Positions 22,443-32,924 of a stretch of DNA of 64,000 nt are shown one piece after another. Source of the stretch: Plectosphaerella cucumerina (lineage: Eukaryota > Ascomycota > Sordariomycetes > Glomerellales > Plectosphaerellaceae); contig JAGPXD010000002.1 of the NCBI GenBank assembly GCA_020746995.1, positions 1,674,001-1,738,000 on the forward strand, given 5' to 3'. Made by a program: the position numbers and the translations under genes. The notes below the pieces were generated by a model. The model searched no databases, had not been told where the DNA came from, and saw only the letters and a list, made by a program, of their open reading frames with translations. Numbering within the stretch: position 1 is the stretch's first letter; every line of letters starts with the position of its first letter.

Positions 22443-25065
22443 TTATTGAGTCGGCACAATCCGAGGTATCAGCCAAAAGTCGTGGTAGGCCTTGGCAGGG
22501 GTCGGGACCTCGGCTCTGAGCTTCAGACCCCCGTCCCCGCTTGCCTGCTCGGCGGCCTTTTGCACTGCCGAGATAGCCAGCCCAAGCGCGATGCATGACT
22601 TCAGGGCATTCTTCGCCCCCGGTAGCCATCGTGAATGTGAGCCGACAGTGAAGGCATCGGCCTCGGGGAGCTTGCTGATAGCTTCCATGGCCCTCTTGGC
22701 ACCCGCGGCGCACCGAGCCGCCGTCGCAAGAAGCCATGCTGTAGAGCGGTCCTGCTGCTGCGTGGCATCCGTGAACTCTTCAAAGGTCGGGAGAGGTGGG
22801 TGTCCGATGGAGGAGAACGGCCTCATGCGCAGCTCGTATCGCATGGCGTCCGTGCCGTACGGCCTCTCGGTAGGCTTGAGAACGGAAAGACGGTACAGGG
22901 CGGCGTAGAAGCACGAGAGGGCATCCGCCAGTTCGCAGGTTGCGGCGGCGTCGAGAAGGTTGAGGCGGATGAAGGACAGACACTTGGCGTACTGTGCTTG
23001 TTCCGGTGCCGGGAAAGGTTGCTGGGTGCGGGCGGCGTTGAAGCTCTTGACAATGAAGCTCTTGATGCGCTCGACGTGCTGCAGTCTCATTCGCGAGAGG
23101 TACTGCAGATACCAGTACATGCCGACCAGCTCGTCTGTCTGGTAGATCTCCAGCTCGAAGCCCAACTGGACGATCCACTCCATCTGCCTGATCTTGTAGA
23201 GGAATGCCCAGCAGGAAAGGGATAGGGCAAACATTTCCACGGGGCTGCCGTCGGCGCCCTCCATGATCATGGGCTGTTCCCGTGTCTGGTGCTGCAAAAT
23301 CTGGTCGATGTCTTCAGCGTCAAATTGGAGCGTGTCCCAGTCCTGAACGATGTGGCAGAGCGTTCGGCGCACACGACACCTGTTCTGGCAAAAGGTGCGC
23401 AAGATGTCGAGGAAAGGCTGGGCGGCCTTCTTACGGAAAGCTTCCATTTGCTCGGCGACGATGTAGCGGGGGTCGTGCGGCGCCTCAACCTCGTCATTGA
23501 GTCTGTCGAGTAGCAGGCTGGCGGGGAGCACGACGATGGCTAGGTCGTTATCCAGTAGCTGGCGGAAACTCATATGTCCCAGCACCTCCATGTCCTTGAA
23601 CAGGAAACTCTGCAGCAATGTCCGGATGTACACCAGGGGTTGTGGTTTCTTGCCCTGGAAAGTCATGACAAATGTCTGGAGATGGTCAGTACATCCTTGC
23701 AGGGCTAATGGCATGGAGGACCATACCATGAGGCATTGGGAGTCGGTATAACGCAGAACATCGATGACCTCGACGCCGTCGTTGAAGAGCCGTTTCAGGT
23801 GGCCCAAGGCGTCGTCAAAGCCTAGTTCGACAATCGGCCGCGGAGGCATCGTGCTTGCTAATCTTCTTTGCAGTTTAGCGCTGCAGGCTTCGGGGACCGG
23901 CTTGGCCAATGGGTGGGAGCGGCCGATTGATCCGGCGAGGGCAGCTGCGTCTTGCCATGGCCGCTTGATGAGGTCGGGGTTCGTCCGGTACTGGACATGA
24001 TCAATGGCGGTAAGGAAGGTATGTCTAAGATGAAGCCTGTCTTGGAGTGCTTCCATCATGTCTGGTGGCAAGTCGGGAAGATGAGCGAGCAGTCCTTGAG
24101 CGTCGATAATGACTTCCTGGACAGCCTCTATGGTGAATTGGTCAAGGAGGTTCCGGTTATACGTGGTAGTGACGAAGTCCTCTTCCTGCGGCCGTGTCAG
24201 TGGCCAACGAATGATATGTCCGGCACAAGGCTGAGTGATGGGTTACTGACCTCGTAATAGTGCTCGCAGGAGATCCTCTCATTGACCTGCCCACATGCCT
24301 TCAAAAGGCCGAGGCAGTAGGCGTTCAAGACTTGGTGCATAGGTGAGGGTGGGAAACGGACTCGGTCCCTGATGAAGTGTGCGTCTTCTATCACTGAGGC
24401 CGCGGGCATGAGGATCGACTCGACGTAGACCGACGTGAGTATCGTTTGTGATAGGGGATAGCCTACGTGCCATGACATCTGGCGTGACGGCATCAGCACT
24501 GCACCTGCACTTTCCATCTCACCGTACACTCACCTCGTGGCATATAAGCTGGTCGATGATGCCCAGCACCTCTGCGGCATCCAAGGGTCTTTCCAGGTCG
24601 TAGGAGTCATGCAAGGACTCGCCGGGGTCGAGGCAGCCGCTGTCCATCTTCTTGTCCATGATCTATGCGAGGCGATGTGAGCTGCTGGGTGATGGCCTCA
24701 CAACGGCGGGGCTGCTCACCTCAAGGGCTCCGACGCTCTCGAATAGAGTAAAGAAGCCATCCTTAACAAGCTCGCCTGGCGCCAGGGCTTCTGCAGGTTA
24801 GCATGACAGCCAAGGTCGTGGGAGGGGATGGCTCACTCTTTGCTGCTCTGTGAAACTTCTGGGTGATGTCGAATGCCACGATGCCTGCGTACGGATTTTG
24901 CGGTTGAGCTGCAGGCGGGGGTTGCGGGGCAGCACCAGAGTTCGCGCCGAGTGAGAGTTCAGAGATGGCTATGCAAAGTCAGGATCCGGAACATGAGCGC
25001 AAAGCCAGCCGGCGGACAGAGTGTAGCGGACCATTTGATGCCTCCTCAGCGCCTTTGCCCGCCAT
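22443..25065 (-). CDS. MAK10: NatC N-terminal acetyltransferase auxiliary subunit MAK10 (NAA35)
   Basis: Seven exons were assembled: 25065-25032, 24968-24837, 24790-24720, 24662-24534, 24478-24251, 24185-23727 and 23675-22443, giving 761 residues, close to the family size. The diagnostic segment SWHVGYPLSQTILTSVYVES lies in exon 5. Further Mak10 sequence follows in the last two exons (LVYIRTLLQSFLFKDMEVLG, RRTLCHIVQDWDTLQ, ELVGMYWYLQYLSRMR). The last intron (51 nt, GTATGG...CTCCAG) is a multiple of three and lacks stops, so unspliced translation would insert 17 foreign residues. The donor of the first intron (GTCCGC) is weak, so the first 12 codons are less certain. NatC acetylates N-termini of the Met-Leu/Ile/Phe type in the cytosol; MAK10 anchors it to ribosomes. 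Confidence 0.9.
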
Positions 25066-25835
25066 GCTGAACAATCACCAGCTCAGCAGGTGGCAGGACG
25101 ATAAGTCTCGGCTGCAAATCTAAGATAGGCGAGGCAGGCGGGCGGGAGCAAGTCTGAATGCTACGGTATGCAAGTCGGAGAAGGGCCGCAAGCGATGTTG
25201 TCGGGAGTATTGAAGCAAACAAGCGGATTGATGCCGCGATGGCGGGAGGAACTTGAAGTCATGGCTGGCGGTTCATGGAAGAAAGCAGCAGGTACCCGAC
25301 CCTGCCTGCCTCAAGCACCAACGCCCCGCCGCTCTCTTCACCTCCAATTGGGCACTTTACGATAAACAGCATTCGGTCACAGTAAGGAAGATGAACTAAT
25401 TCCGCCGTCATCTCATGGTGTTTATTTGCAGACGAGATTGGGCGCCCTGGATGTCACTCTCTTGCCAACTTGCAAGGCGGCGGTACATCGCTGTTCAGTG
25501 GGTGGATGCGGCGGAGGCTCTGAGCCGATTTCGCCCGGGCCGCAAAACTGGACGAACGGAGACCGAACGACACCACTCAATTCGGACCACGACACGACAC
25601 GGTTCAGGGCGGCCCGACAAGGTCAATGGCGATGTGTGCGCATCGGCGTCGATTTCAAGGAAAATGCGACTTTGTCTATGATACAGCCGGGACCCGGCGA
25701 CCGGGAAGCGGCGGACAGAAGGGGGGACACGCTGCTCCTCCCCATGATCGACTCTTCCCACGCCCGCTATGTGGACTTGTTCATCTCGTCATCTCGCCCC
25801 TGCCCATTTGGTTTCTCGTCGTCGTTGGTAGGTAT
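25066..25835. other. MAK10 upstream region and ATP15 3' flank
   Basis: No gene is supported. Open frames here are composition-driven. The right end carries the ATP15 3' UTR. Confidence 0.5.
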
Positions 25836-26216
25836 TTAGGACGATCCGGAGGCGGCGGTGGCGGAGGTGATGTGCTGGACGTCGCCCTGCTTGCCGTTCT
25901 GTTGAGGTAATTTGCATGAGTTCTCGGTCCATCTCGCGACTTGTCGGGATTGCAGGGAGACCTTACCTCCCACTTGGAGAACCTCAGCTCCAGCTCGCCG
26001 CGGCGCTCGGCGACGATCCTCTTGTCCTCCTTCAGGCTGCGGCGCACGGCGCGGGCGGCGACGGCCAGGTAGCGGTTGTAGCTGCGGGCCTCTGGTCAGC
26101 GTCCGGGTCGGTCCATTGCGGCTCGGCGAGGGCGTGCGCGTCGTGTCGGGGAGGATAGTCGAATGAATCTGTGGTCGAGCTTACCTGATACCAGCGGCTT
26201 TCCACGCGAAGACCAT
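25836..26216 (-). CDS. ATP15: Mitochondrial F1-ATPase epsilon subunit
   Basis: A small gene split into three exons, 26216-26185, 26081-25967 and 25898-25836 (introns 103 and 68 nt), encodes 69 residues. The protein begins MVFAWKAAGISYNRYLAVAARAVRRSLK, continues with ERRGELELRFSKWENGKQG and ends in a short Ser/Ala tail. This matches the eukaryotic F1 epsilon subunit (ATP15/ATP5F1E) in length and sequence, including the aromatic W-x4-G-x-S/T-Y-x-R-Y pattern. The subunit sits at the foot of the F1 central stalk with gamma and delta. No cleavable presequence is needed in this family. Both joins are in phase (Ser11 is split). No single exon is long enough to be noticed alone, so automatic annotation could miss it. 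Confidence 0.93.
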
Positions 26217-26957
26217 TTTGGCGGCTGTTGTGATGACTTGTTGGAGATGGGGTGGGTGATGCTATGCAATTCAACGGCCTGGGATTTCTGTCGGAAGCTC
26301 TTGGATGAGGAAGTCCGGCCTGAGGCATCCATTCAAAGTTAATGACTGTTCAGGCATAGCGTTTCCGCCGCTTTCGTCGGGTCGACTCGGGTTGCTCGCG
26401 CCACGACCAGTCAAGCCACACTGTTCAACAACCTGCTCCAACCACCTCGTCAATCGCCTGTTCCTGACCTCCGAGTCAACCATTGCCACAACGTCGCTCG
26501 GGAGATTATGCAAGACCAGCCTGTCCAAGACGCTTACTTGGAATCTATGTTGCGAGAAGCCTTTTCTTTTTACCAACGCCTGCATATTTGGCGCTATGAT
26601 GTTCACAACTATCCCCTCGACGACCGAGTAAGACGCCCGCCGAAGGCTTCAAACACGTTGGAAGAAGCAGGCTATACATCGGAAACATCACATTTATCTG
26701 GCTTTTCAGGAGGCTAGGGAAACTTATAGCTTTATTCCAGGGGCTAATGGCCGACATGACTACTTTTTGACCTCCATGACCAGTAGAGCACGCCATGGAG
26801 TCGGCCCCCGGTTGCCAGCTCTCCAGCAGTCCCCATTGAGACCCCGAAGTAGCAGGCACTTGACACCAAAAGGCAGCGCCGATGAGCCGAAAATATCTTG
26901 CCGGTTACCTTAGAGGCTGGCAACAGTTTACCCTCTGGGAACAAAGAGCCCAGCGGC
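26217..26957. other. ATP15 promoter and OPT gene 3' flank
   Basis: About 740 bases without a supported gene. The part next to 26216 should hold the ATP15 promoter. Confidence 0.5.
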
Positions 26958-29900
26958 TTACTGTCCCGTACCACAGTAATCCGCATACTGAGACGGGCCG
27001 CTCTTTGGGTTCCCCCACCACTGAAGTATTGCGGTTAGCAACTGATGTCGAGAAAAGCAGAAGTCCGGTGAGGATGAGGGCTTACCGTGGGGAAGGGGAC
27101 CTCCTTGCCCGAGCCGCCAGCGACGGCAAACGTCAGGATGAACATGGCTATCTTAGCTCCAGCATCCAAGCCGCCGCCAGCAATGTAGTTGTACTTGCCG
27201 AACCAGGCGGGGTGCCTGAGGCGCATGTACCACTGCGACCAGATACCGGTCGCGACCTGAGACCACAGGACCGAGGTGGTGCCCGAGGTGGTTTCGGAGG
27301 CGTTGTGGAAGACGACAGGCATGACGAGCTTGCGGACCTCCCAGCCGTAGATCGTCTTGTACTTCTTGTGGATGAGCCAGAGGATCGCGGGGACGGCGGC
27401 GCCGATGAGCATGGAGAGGGGTACGCTACGCAGACGAGATCAGTGGATGCAGAGCTGCGCATTTGGAGGAGTACTCACATTCCGTAGCCTCCGTTCTTGA
27501 AGCCGTAGACATACTTAGCCATCGACCAAGTGACGGCCGTCGTGTTGAGCGATTGGATCTTGCGGCCGCTCCACTGTGGATGAATTGTCAGATCCGTTCC
27601 TTGCCTCAAAGTGGACGAGAAAACTTACCACTTGGTTGCCGAGGGGATCCAGCAAGATCTCACGCTGGTTCTTGGTGATTGTGTTCATGATAACCTGGAT
27701 TTATTAGCTCAAGGACCAGACGAACACACCATGTCATCTCACGTAGTTCATGGCCGTTCCGAAGAGGCTGCCGTAGGTTTGCAGCACGAACATGGTGCGC
27801 CAAGGGATCTTCAGGTACTGCGCCAGCTTGAGATCTGTGGACAGGAAGACGGAAAGCACCTGTTACGTCCCGAGTTAGCTTCTTTCTCCAAGTTGCGACT
27901 GTCTTTGGAGCTCTCGGGAGTTGGCAGGAATAGATCCACGTTCAATATGAGCGTGAGTAATTCCCGAAGCGGCACAAAGGGCCATGAACGACTCGCAGGG
28001 CAGACTTGCACTACGGCACGCCGAGTTAGTAATATCCTTTAATGGCTGTGTTAGGAGTTGTAGGAGTCTGTCTCGCCAGTCGTTACTCCACGTGGGGTCC
28101 ACGCACCACCAACTCGTAAAACAAACTCCCATAACTCCTAACACAGCCCAAGAAGGTGAAAAGGAACCGCGACCCACGTGATCTCGTGACTGAACATGCT
28201 AAAATATAGGTTGGCGACAGGCTTTCCTGGCTGCAGAACACCGCAAAGCATCTTGGACAGGTTGTTGGTCGAGACACTCGTGCCGAGGAGGCCGTAGAGA
28301 CAGAGCGAGAAGGGCGCGACGATGCAGCCGAGAAGCTTAGGTAGGTATGTTAGATCAGGTGGCTCTGGGGACGTATAGGGCAACTTACGATTGCCACGAC
28401 ATATGCCCACGGGTCGAGGGTCGTGTTGCCGCGAATGACAGCTCCGAGGCCGAGGAAGAAGCCGATGAGCAGAATAGCAACGTACCACCAGATGGGCACA
28501 TCGTCGTAGTTCTCCTGCATGACCTGGTAGTGAGGGTCCGTCTCGGTCTTCTTCCACGCCTGCTTCAAAGACTTCTTGATGCTAAATCGAGGTCAGTAGC
28601 CAGTCTGCTTCTCCCACGCCGAGTTAGAACTTACAATGAGCCGTAGAAGAGGCCGATGTGGGTGATCAGCGCTCCGATGGCGGCCATGGCAGCCATGTTG
28701 GCCCAGACGTTCGAGGCAGTGAGCCTGGGGAGGCCATAGATCTCAAGAGCCTCGACGTTCAGGATGGCCTCCTGACCAAACACGGCGGTCTGGTTGTACA
28801 CCTTTCCAGTCTTGCCGTCGAACATGGCGGTAGACATGAACGGAAGGCTCTTGGCGGCAAAAGCACCGCCATAGTACAGGCCGAAGCACATGATGTAGGA
28901 CAGCACGATGCCGACCCATGAGTTCGCTTGCTGCAAAAGCGGGAGGGACATGTAGCGAGCTACGATACACGGAGTCAGTAATTTTCTTTTACGGCTGTAT
29001 CAGGAGTTATCGGGAGTCTGTCTTAGGAGTCGTTGCAGTAGCAGCACGTGGTAGCCACGTGGCAAGGCAAACGACTCGCGAGACAGACTCTAACGACTCC
29101 TGACACAGCCTAATACGGTAATAAAGAGCTCGGGGGTTACGGTACTACGACGTGCCGAGTCAGTAATTACTTCTTTAGCCTGTTTCAGGAGCTACGGGAG
29201 CCTGCAGGAGTCATGCCACGTGGGTATACGAGCAGGAGTAGCTCCTGACACAGCTGGATTAGGGAATAAAGGACTCCGCGTTGACGTACCAAGTGATATA
29301 CTGCCAATCAAGTGAGAAATTGAATAATCCCTGGCCCTCGTTGGACGAGATGCCGCCAAAGATAGTCATGAGGATCTTGCGCGTGGGAGGGGCGGCCCTC
29401 ATGGACGCGAGGCAGGGGATGGAGATGCCGTTGAGCCAGGGGAAGATGTAGGACGCGAAAGGCTCCCAGATGAACATGGCGATCGAGGTGATGCCGAACA
29501 TTCGAAGGCGGCTGCGGTTGTTGCCCTCGGGCTCGCGATGGAACGTCTGGTAGATGGAGACCATGGGCAAGCACTGCCACCATACCATCTCACTCGCTGG
29601 GTGTGTGTTAGAATCTGGGAGGCAGCCGGGGAAAGGGGTTACATACGGTGAACAATGACTGAGCGCAGCAGTCCAACCAGGCCGTAGCCAAAGATCGAAG
29701 CCGAGAACACTGTCAGGATTGCCGTGGCGGCGTCTGTCTCGCGATTGTAGAACCTTGAAGATGAACATGTCAGCTCTCAATCCATCCAGTGTCCGGCCAG
29801 GGGATCTCACAATCGCTCGGCACCAAAGACCTGAACAATGGCGGCACCATTGCCGCTTGATGTCGAAAGAATGGACGACATGGCGTGTTCCTTCAGACCA

Positions 29901-30560
29901 AAGTGACCGGGGTTGATGAAGTGCACGACGGGACCCAGCCACTTTGCCTGCGAAGGGAGGTATTGCTCGACATGGTGTCTCCGAGGGAGCACAACCGACC
30001 AGGTGACGCCAATGACATAGGCCATCAGGCACAGGAAGACGGAGGCGAAGGACACATCGACAGGCTTGTAGTAGTAGCTGCGGAAGTCTGTTAGTATGTC
30101 TATGGGCTGCCCCTGGAGGGTGATGCATACATCTGGTTGATGCAGGCGGCAAGCGCAGTCAGGCCTGATCCGATGATGAAGGACCGGAAAGTCAGGGTCT
30201 GGTCTCCGTCGTCCTGGAGGCTGACGACGTAGCGAGCGACATCGTGGCCTGGGGGAATAAGTTAGCATGATAGATGCGTCCAATGAGAAGCTTATGGTCA
30301 AGAGCTTCCCAGGGCCAAAGGGTTGGCATACCATCTCGGATCACCACATTTCCGCTGACAAGGTTCTCCTCATCTGACTTCTTCAGAGGCTCCGTGTCGA
30401 GGTTGGCATCGATCGGGAGATCAGGTCTCTCGACCTCATCTTCCCTCACGATATGGTCAGGAGCACCTTTCTTCGACTGCGTCCGGTCCAGGGGAGCTGA
30501 CTGGGTAGCATCATCCCGCGCAGTGGAGATGCCACTGGCAACGGCTGTCTTGTCTACCAT
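26958..30560 (-). CDS. OPT-family oligopeptide transporter containing two twin introns
   Basis: The model has 13 exons plus one single-base exon, 794 residues. Exons: 30560-30332, 30248-30131, 30077-29811, 29753-29647, 29596-29291, 28959-28635, 28581-28389, 28335-28178, 28010 (1 nt), 27859-27743, 27694-27629, 27573-27479, 27425-27086, 27020-26958. OPT landmarks in order are HFINPGHFGLKEH, IFGYGLVGLLRS, SLDWQYITSRYMSLPLLQQ, KPVANLYFSMFSHEIT, STDLKLAQYLKIPWRTMF and the terminal WWGNPKSG. The family imports small peptides or glutathione-like compounds by proton symport at the plasma membrane. Conventional one-step GT-AG splicing breaks the frame at the fifth and eighth exon ends. Two-step splicing of paired repeat introns repairs both breaks exactly (see the elements below). 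Two peptidase genes lie directly upstream. Confidence 0.88.
27860..28009 (-). mobile_element. Intron-like element D (diverged copy, GC-AG external intron)
   Basis: The intron starts GCAAGT (a strong GC-type donor) and ends GCTAACTCGGGACGTAACAG. Its 3' end parallels the neighbouring copies (branch site then CGTAG/ACAG). An internal CTGCGAGTCGTTC matches element B (TCGCGAGTCGTTT). Its 5' arm is missing or strongly diverged. Removing it after element A joins ATC AC + T + GTG, which restores the OPT frame. Confidence 0.6.
28011..28177 (-). mobile_element. Intron-like element A with inverted-repeat arms
   Basis: A 167-nt unit runs from GTGGGT to CCGTAG and has a perfect TACTAAC branch site near its 3' end. 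Its inverted arms (GGCTGTGTTAGGAGTTATGG on one side, GGCTGTGTTAGGAGTTGTAG on the other) extend about 35-40 nt each. A CCACGTGG core lies in the middle. Confidence 0.8.
28582..28634 (-). other. Ordinary OPT intron carrying an element-like fragment
   Basis: This 53-nt GTAAGT...TTTAG intron contains CTAACTCGGCGTG near its 5' end. That 13-nt string is identical to the branch-site region of element A. Its own branch site (TACTGAC) lies further down. Confidence 0.6.
28960..29144 (-). mobile_element. Intron-like element B (external part of the upstream twin intron)
   Basis: This copy has inverted arms (GGCTGTGTCAGGAGTCGTTA near 29110 and GGCTGTATCAGGAGTTATCG near 28993), a CCACGTGG core and the 3' end TTACTGACTCCGTGTATCGTAG. 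Its donor is assembled only after element C is removed. Base G at 29290 joins TACCGT at 29144, making GTACCG. Confidence 0.8.
29145..29289 (-). mobile_element. Intron-like element C (internal intron of the upstream twin intron)
   Basis: A complete 145-nt GT-AG intron runs from GTACGTCAACGCGG to TTACTGACTCGGCACGTCGTAG. The arms are GCTGTGTCAGGAGCTAC and CCTGTTTCAGGAGCTACGGG, around a CCCACGTGG core. It sits exactly between the first and second bases of the donor of element B. Confidence 0.8.
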
Positions 30561-31549
30561 GATTCCGTTGTATCGGCAGCAGGCAACGGGGTCAGGCACA
30601 GCAAACCAAGAGCCAGTAGTATGAGGCTGGCAGAAGCATGCGTCCCGAGTCCCTGGGAGCACAGCAAATGGGTACAGATATATCAGACATGGCCTCGAAG
30701 TAACCCGATTGTTCGGGCTCGGGCGACAGTGAACCGGAATTGCGTCAACGTATCCTGGCAAGACGCGACATGTCAACCTATCTCCGTAGGAAACAATCCC
30801 GGGATTTCGTTACTATCTTTTTCTCATATTCAGTTTCTCCGACCTAATCGTCCCGGTGTCGGTGATGGCGCCGACTCGAGGTCTCCATTCCTGTGTCATT
30901 AGTGAGCACGTCATCCAGAGCCTCCAGGGGTGTCGGCCGAGAGCGCCCCCTTCCCACCACGCCACGGCCGTTGAAAGTCCCGCATTGCCGTGGAAGATTG
31001 CCCGTTATGGGTGAAAATACCGTGACTCCCCAGATCAGCTCGGTTTCGGATCGCGGATGAGTCTTGCCGGCCAAGAGGTGGCGGAGGAGGCAAAAGCTGA
31101 GAGTCGGGCCCAGGAATCCAACGGTGTGACCGAGCCAAGCCTGCGTGAGAACTGTGAGAAGTGGGTGCCGGGTATTCTCCGAGTGCCAGGCTCTGCATAG
31201 CTAGCTGATGTTTTGGGTGGCACTCGGGGGGAGATAGCTTCACATCCGTCACGCCATGATCCGCTGCTCATATTGGCTCCTGTGAAGGGGGAGGCCGGAG
31301 CATCAGGGGTGGTTACATAGCTACCTTAGTGCTTATCATCACACGTGGTTAGTTGCCATTGTCATGTCTGTGGTCACTCCAAGATGGATCATGGAGGGTT
31401 GAGGCCCCCTGGTAGGTGGCAAGATATCAGCGGCAGAGGCCGGCATTCTTTTGATCCTCTTCTACTACCTGGATACTCTAAAGCCATCTTTGACTGCTGC
31501 CTGTATGATTGGCACTGACAACATATGCAGAAACGCTGACTATGCCTAT
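30561..31549. other. OPT upstream region and carboxypeptidase 3' flank
   Basis: Nearly 1 kb without a supported gene. Promoter elements for the OPT gene are expected near 30561-31000; I recognise no specific site. Confidence 0.5.
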
Positions 31550-32924
31550 CTAGAAAATAACCTCGTTCAAGAAGCCCAGAATAACCTTGATACCCTCCCA
31601 CTGCTCCAGCACGCTGGGCAGGATCTGGTCAGGAGGAAGCACAAACCCATAGTTGCCCGTATCCCTCAGCTCAATCAGGTAGGCATAATCAGCCTTGCCA
31701 ACCTCATACGCATAATCAACACTGTAGCCAGTAGAGGCATACAGCAGCGGGCAGCTAGGTCCATAGGTGAACTGAACACCGTTCACGCCACGGATCGCGC
31801 GGGCAGCGCGATGGGCGATCTGGAGATGCTGGCCGAGGTTGGGGACATAGCTGGTGCAGTTGTAACCCAAGGGGGCCAGGAGGTACTGACTGTAGGAGTG
31901 CCAGTCGATGAAGAGCTTGATGCCGCTCGTGTCGCGGAGGTTGTCGACGAAGGCGTGGAGGCCGGCCATCTCGGGAGCGTCGCCGGGAGCCTCGCCCTTG
32001 TAGGCGTAGTGGCAGGGGTCGGTGGAGGCGCCGAGGGGGTTGGAATCCCACTGGTGAGGCCAGTTGCGGTTGATGTCACGGCCGGCGCAAGTTGCGTTGG
32101 AGGGGCCGGGCTGGCGGTTCTTGCGCCAGAGGCGGTCGGTCGTCTGGGTGTAGACGAAGCCTGCACGTCATCAGCGAGTGTTCATGTCGAAGTCCTTCTG
32201 AAGAGATATCTTACCGTCGGGGTTCACGAAGGGGAAGATCCAAAAGTCAAAGTCGTCCACGAAGCCAGTGACCTGGTCGTCTTTGCCGTAGTTGAGGATG
32301 AGTTGGCTGGTGAGATACTCAATCACCTGGGAAGATGTCAGCTTGAGGAGAATGTTCTGAGGGTCTCGGGAAGCTCACCTTTGAAGCAATCCATTCACGA
32401 GCGTGAACAGTTCCGTGCCAGAGCACAGCAGGCTGTCCAGGGCCATTGGCGCCCCAGAAGTGCAAGCCCCAGATATTGCGCCCCTCGTAGGACGTGCCAG
32501 TCGACACAATCTCCGAGTTGTTGGGGAAAGCGGCGTGAAGAGCCTCAAAGTAGGCAATGTGCTCATCGTAGGAGTGGTAGGCATCGAACCAGGAAAGGTC
32601 ATCCGCCTGACGCTTCCACGTGCGGGAGACGTCGGAGCTGGACTCCGCGGCGATGGAGGCACCGAGATCCTCGTGGAGGACTTGGAAGCTCAAGCCGAGG
32701 CCCTCGAGAAGGGCCAGCTGGCTGGGAGACACGGCAATGTCAATGTCCTTTTCCGGGCCGGATTCCCACACATCGTAGGAGACGGAAGACAGTTGCTTCA
32801 GGGCTGCTTCCTCGCCGCTGCTGGTGTCGATGCGAAGCACCTTCCAGCCATCGTAGGAGCGGGCGCTGGCGGTCGATGCCAGGAGGCCGATGGCCGCCGC
32901 TGAGAATGCCGAGATGAACTTCAT
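31550..32924 (-). CDS. Secreted M14A metallocarboxypeptidase (carboxypeptidase A type)
   Basis: Three exons, 32924-32379, 32326-32215 and 32160-31550, with introns of 52 and 54 nt, encode 422 residues. A signal peptide (MKFISAFSAAAIGLLASTASA) is followed by an activation propeptide of about 90 residues and the zinc peptidase domain. Zinc ligands are visible as H174-x-x-E177 (HGTVHAREW) and H307 (IDWHSYSQ). Substrate-carboxylate residues lie in GRDINRNWPHQW, and the catalytic glutamate is E383 in IELRDTGNYGF. All key residues are present, so the enzyme should be an active zymogen-derived exopeptidase that trims C-terminal residues outside the cell. It lies next to a peptide transporter and a second M14 gene. 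Confidence 0.94.

Noticed and set aside
28011..28177. Element A as a plain non-autonomous DNA transposon (MITE) unrelated to splicing
   Set aside because: Its outer ends coincide with splice donor, branch site and acceptor, and no clear target-site duplication was found outside the arms.
26958..30560. OPT transporter as a pseudogene
   Set aside because: Frame breaks occur only at the two element-bearing introns and are repaired exactly by two-step splicing; all other exons are intact and in phase. It remains the fallback if RNA evidence fails.
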